Shown one piece after another: positions 5,523 through 6,911 of a DNA stretch of 6,911 nt. Position 1 is the stretch's first letter. Every line of letters begins with the position of its first letter. Under the pieces are notes generated by a model, which saw only the letters and a program-made list of their open reading frames with translations, had not been told where the DNA came from and ran no database searches. This DNA is from an uncultured Actinomycetes bacterium. GTDB lineage: Bacteria; Actinomycetota; Thermoleophilia; Solirubrobacterales; Solirubrobacteraceae. The stretch is from the NCBI GenBank assembly GCA_937888775.1, contig CALAQT010000253.1:1-6911 (forward strand). The letters run 5' to 3'. A program made the translations under genes and the position numbers.

Positions 5523-6625
5523 CTGGGTGATGCAGAGCATCGGGATCGGCCCGGTGGTCGTGTGGTTGACCTCTCGAGGTGGGGCGGCGCGTTCTGGGAT
5601 GGTGAGCGCCTGGGGCTCGGCTGGCGCGGCCGTGTGTTCGCGTGTGACGGCCTGGTTTGCTGGGAGCGGCGGCTCGGAGAGTAGCCGCCAGAAGCGGCGG
5701 GTGAGGTGGCGGCAGCGCAGCGCGCCTTTCTGGTCTTGCCTTCGGCTTGTTTGCGCGCGAGGTACTCGCGGGTGGCGGGGTCGTGGCGGGCGCGGGTGAT
5801 CGCGATGATGTGAAGGGCGTGGTTGAGCTGGCGGTCCCCGCCGCGGTTGAGCCGGTGCTGTTGGTGCTGGCCTGAGGAGCATTTGATTGGCGCGATGCCG
5901 GCTTGGAGGGCGAAGCTCGCGTCGGTGTGAAACCGCTCGGCTCCGGCGGTCCGGCCGATCAGAATCGCAGCGGTCAGCGGACCGCAGGTCAGGCTGCGGA
6001 TCTGCGCGACCTGGGCGCGCGCGACCCGCACACGGGCTTCCGGGGTCTGACGAGGCAGCCGTCGGTCGATCCGGTCAAGCTGGCGGGTCTCTGACAGCGA
6101 GCGCTTCTTCAGCGACGCCTTCGAGCTCGGGGCACAACGCGACGAGATGCCATCGCAGCCGGTTCTGGATTCGGTGCGCTCGGCGATCAGATCGTTGCGG
6201 TGATCAGCCAGCAGCCCGATCTCCATTGCCCCGCTCGTCCAGAAACGCGGCAGGGAAGCACTCCACGCCGTCCATTGACCACCGCGCGGACCACCGCGCG
6301 GGCGACCGCCAGCGAGTCGATCTCGTCGGACTTGCCCGGCTCGCGTTCCCCCTTTTCCGTGATGCGCCGATCCGGTGCGGCGCCACACCGACGACTCGCT
6401 CACCGGCAGCGATCAGCGCCTGCTCCACGCGCCTGGAGACATGCCGACAGTCCCCGATCGCCCACACACGCTCGTCATCCAGGCCCCGGCGCCCACCTCA
6501 CCGCCGCGAGATGCCCCGCCAGCACCAGCATCGATCTCCCGGCCACCGCGAACACCGCCGGTCCCCTCATCGACGGCCGCGAGCGCATGCTTGTACTTGT
6601 GCGTGTCCGTCCCGACCACGATCAT
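5523..6625 (-). pseudogene. IS110-family transposase, broken by many frameshifts and a deletion
   Basis: Reading across three minus frames gives an IS110-type DEDD transposase: MIVVGTDTHKYKHALAAVDEG (RuvC-like start with first Asp), then VWAIGDCRHVSRRVEQALIAAGERVV, EREPGKSDEIDSLAVARA (the later Asp pair), FPAAFLDE, AMEIGLLADHRNDLIAERT, RSLSETRQLDRIDRRL, CGPLTAAILIG, and the C-terminal serine domain SSGQHQQHRLNRGGDRQLNHAL followed by ITRARHDPATREYLARKQAEGKT. Frame changes are needed near 6514-6517, 6484-6487, 6348-6356, 6272-6274, 6229-6232, 6167, 6119 and 5725. About 30 codons are missing at 5986/5987, between RSLT and CGPLTAA. The acidic residue expected in WAIEDC is Gly, which would remove a catalytic residue. 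The start is ATG at 6625 with AAGGGG 8 nt upstream. Clear similarity ends near 5650; the stated end at 5523 (after PMLCIT) is a guess. The copy cannot make active transposase. Confidence 0.9.
6277..6300. repeat. 12-bp tandem duplication inside the transposase remnant
   Basis: GACCACCGCGCG occurs twice in immediate succession on the plus strand. On the minus strand it doubles the codons for RAVV in the ARAVV segment of the transposase, adding four residues in frame. It looks like a slippage event in an already decaying gene. Confidence 0.7.
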
Positions 6626-6911
6626 TCAGACGACCCCTTCGTTAGATATCGTCGACGAAGCGGATCTCCGGCGAACAGCTCTCACCTGGGGCGGTTGCCA
6701 CGCTGCCATCAAGTCACGCCGAAGGTCCTCGGGCGCCAGCGGGCGACACAACCTATGCCAGTCAGACCAGCCGGTCGACAAGCAGTCTCAAAGTCAGCCC
6801 ACCGCCAGCCCGAGAACCAACCGCACGCGTCAGACGTCACCGCCAGACCATCAAAGGGGATTGTCCGAGGAACTGTGTAGGCACGAGCGAAAGAGATCGC
6901 TATGCCTAGGA
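6626..6911. other. Sequence upstream of the IS110 remnant, probably the element's left end
   Basis: I see no gene in this stretch; the open frame on the plus strand is Arg/Ser-rich and antisense-like. In IS110-group elements the non-coding left end before the transposase encodes the bridge RNA that pairs with donor and target DNA, so a remnant of that RNA gene is expected here. Only short hairpins such as CCGA/TCGG around 6720-6733 are visible, and no terminal repeat marks the boundary, so neither the element end nor the RNA can be placed. Confidence 0.3.
6634..6639 (-). promoter_or_regulatory. Ribosome binding site of the IS110 transposase remnant
   Basis: AAGGGG lies 8 nt before the ATG at 6625 on the minus strand. 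This supports the ATG as the ancestral start although the gene is now broken. Confidence 0.5.

Overview
This window is high-GC DNA with strongly G/C-biased third codon positions, GTG and TTG starts, a Tat-type signal peptide and a MauE-type redox membrane protein fused to a thioredoxin domain. Together these suggest an actinobacterium. The protein style (small secreted beta proteins ending in Cys-rich TW motifs, and a Pro-rich HEPN-like protein) reminds me of Solirubrobacterales/Thermoleophilia, but that placement is an inference from appearance only.

Layout. Positions 1-1100 hold two short minus-strand genes. One is a 195-aa helical protein with an RNxxxH motif like that of HEPN ribonucleases; the other is a 63-aa SPOR-like small protein with a good ribosome binding site. 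Positions 1101-2420 contain no intact gene I can recognise. The stretch does contain degenerate blocks that match, in inverted orientation, the sequence at 5111-5281. Positions 2421-4829 (minus strand) are the heart of the window: four genes packed with an 8-nt overlap, a 3-nt gap and a 4-nt ATGA overlap. Positions 4830-5522 are the operon leader and a decayed spacer holding the second copy of the inverted blocks. Positions 5523-6625 (minus strand) are a badly broken IS110-family transposase, and 6626-6911 is the sequence upstream of it.

How the genes may work together. The first operon gene encodes a membrane protein with a MauE-like domain (CNCFG motif) joined to a periplasm-type thioredoxin domain (CGAC motif). 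It looks like MauE and MauD in one chain. In methylotrophs, MauE and MauD are needed to mature the disulfide-rich small subunit (MauA) of methylamine dehydrogenase. Here the last operon gene encodes a Tat-signal protein whose predicted 133-residue mature part carries 14 cysteines. The simplest reading is a dedicated disulfide-forming or isomerising membrane protein plus its exported Cys-rich client. Between them lie a second exported protein with two mature cysteines and an unrecognised cytosolic-looking protein. No methylamine dehydrogenase large subunit or MauG is present in the window, so this is not an ordinary mau locus and the client's function is unknown.
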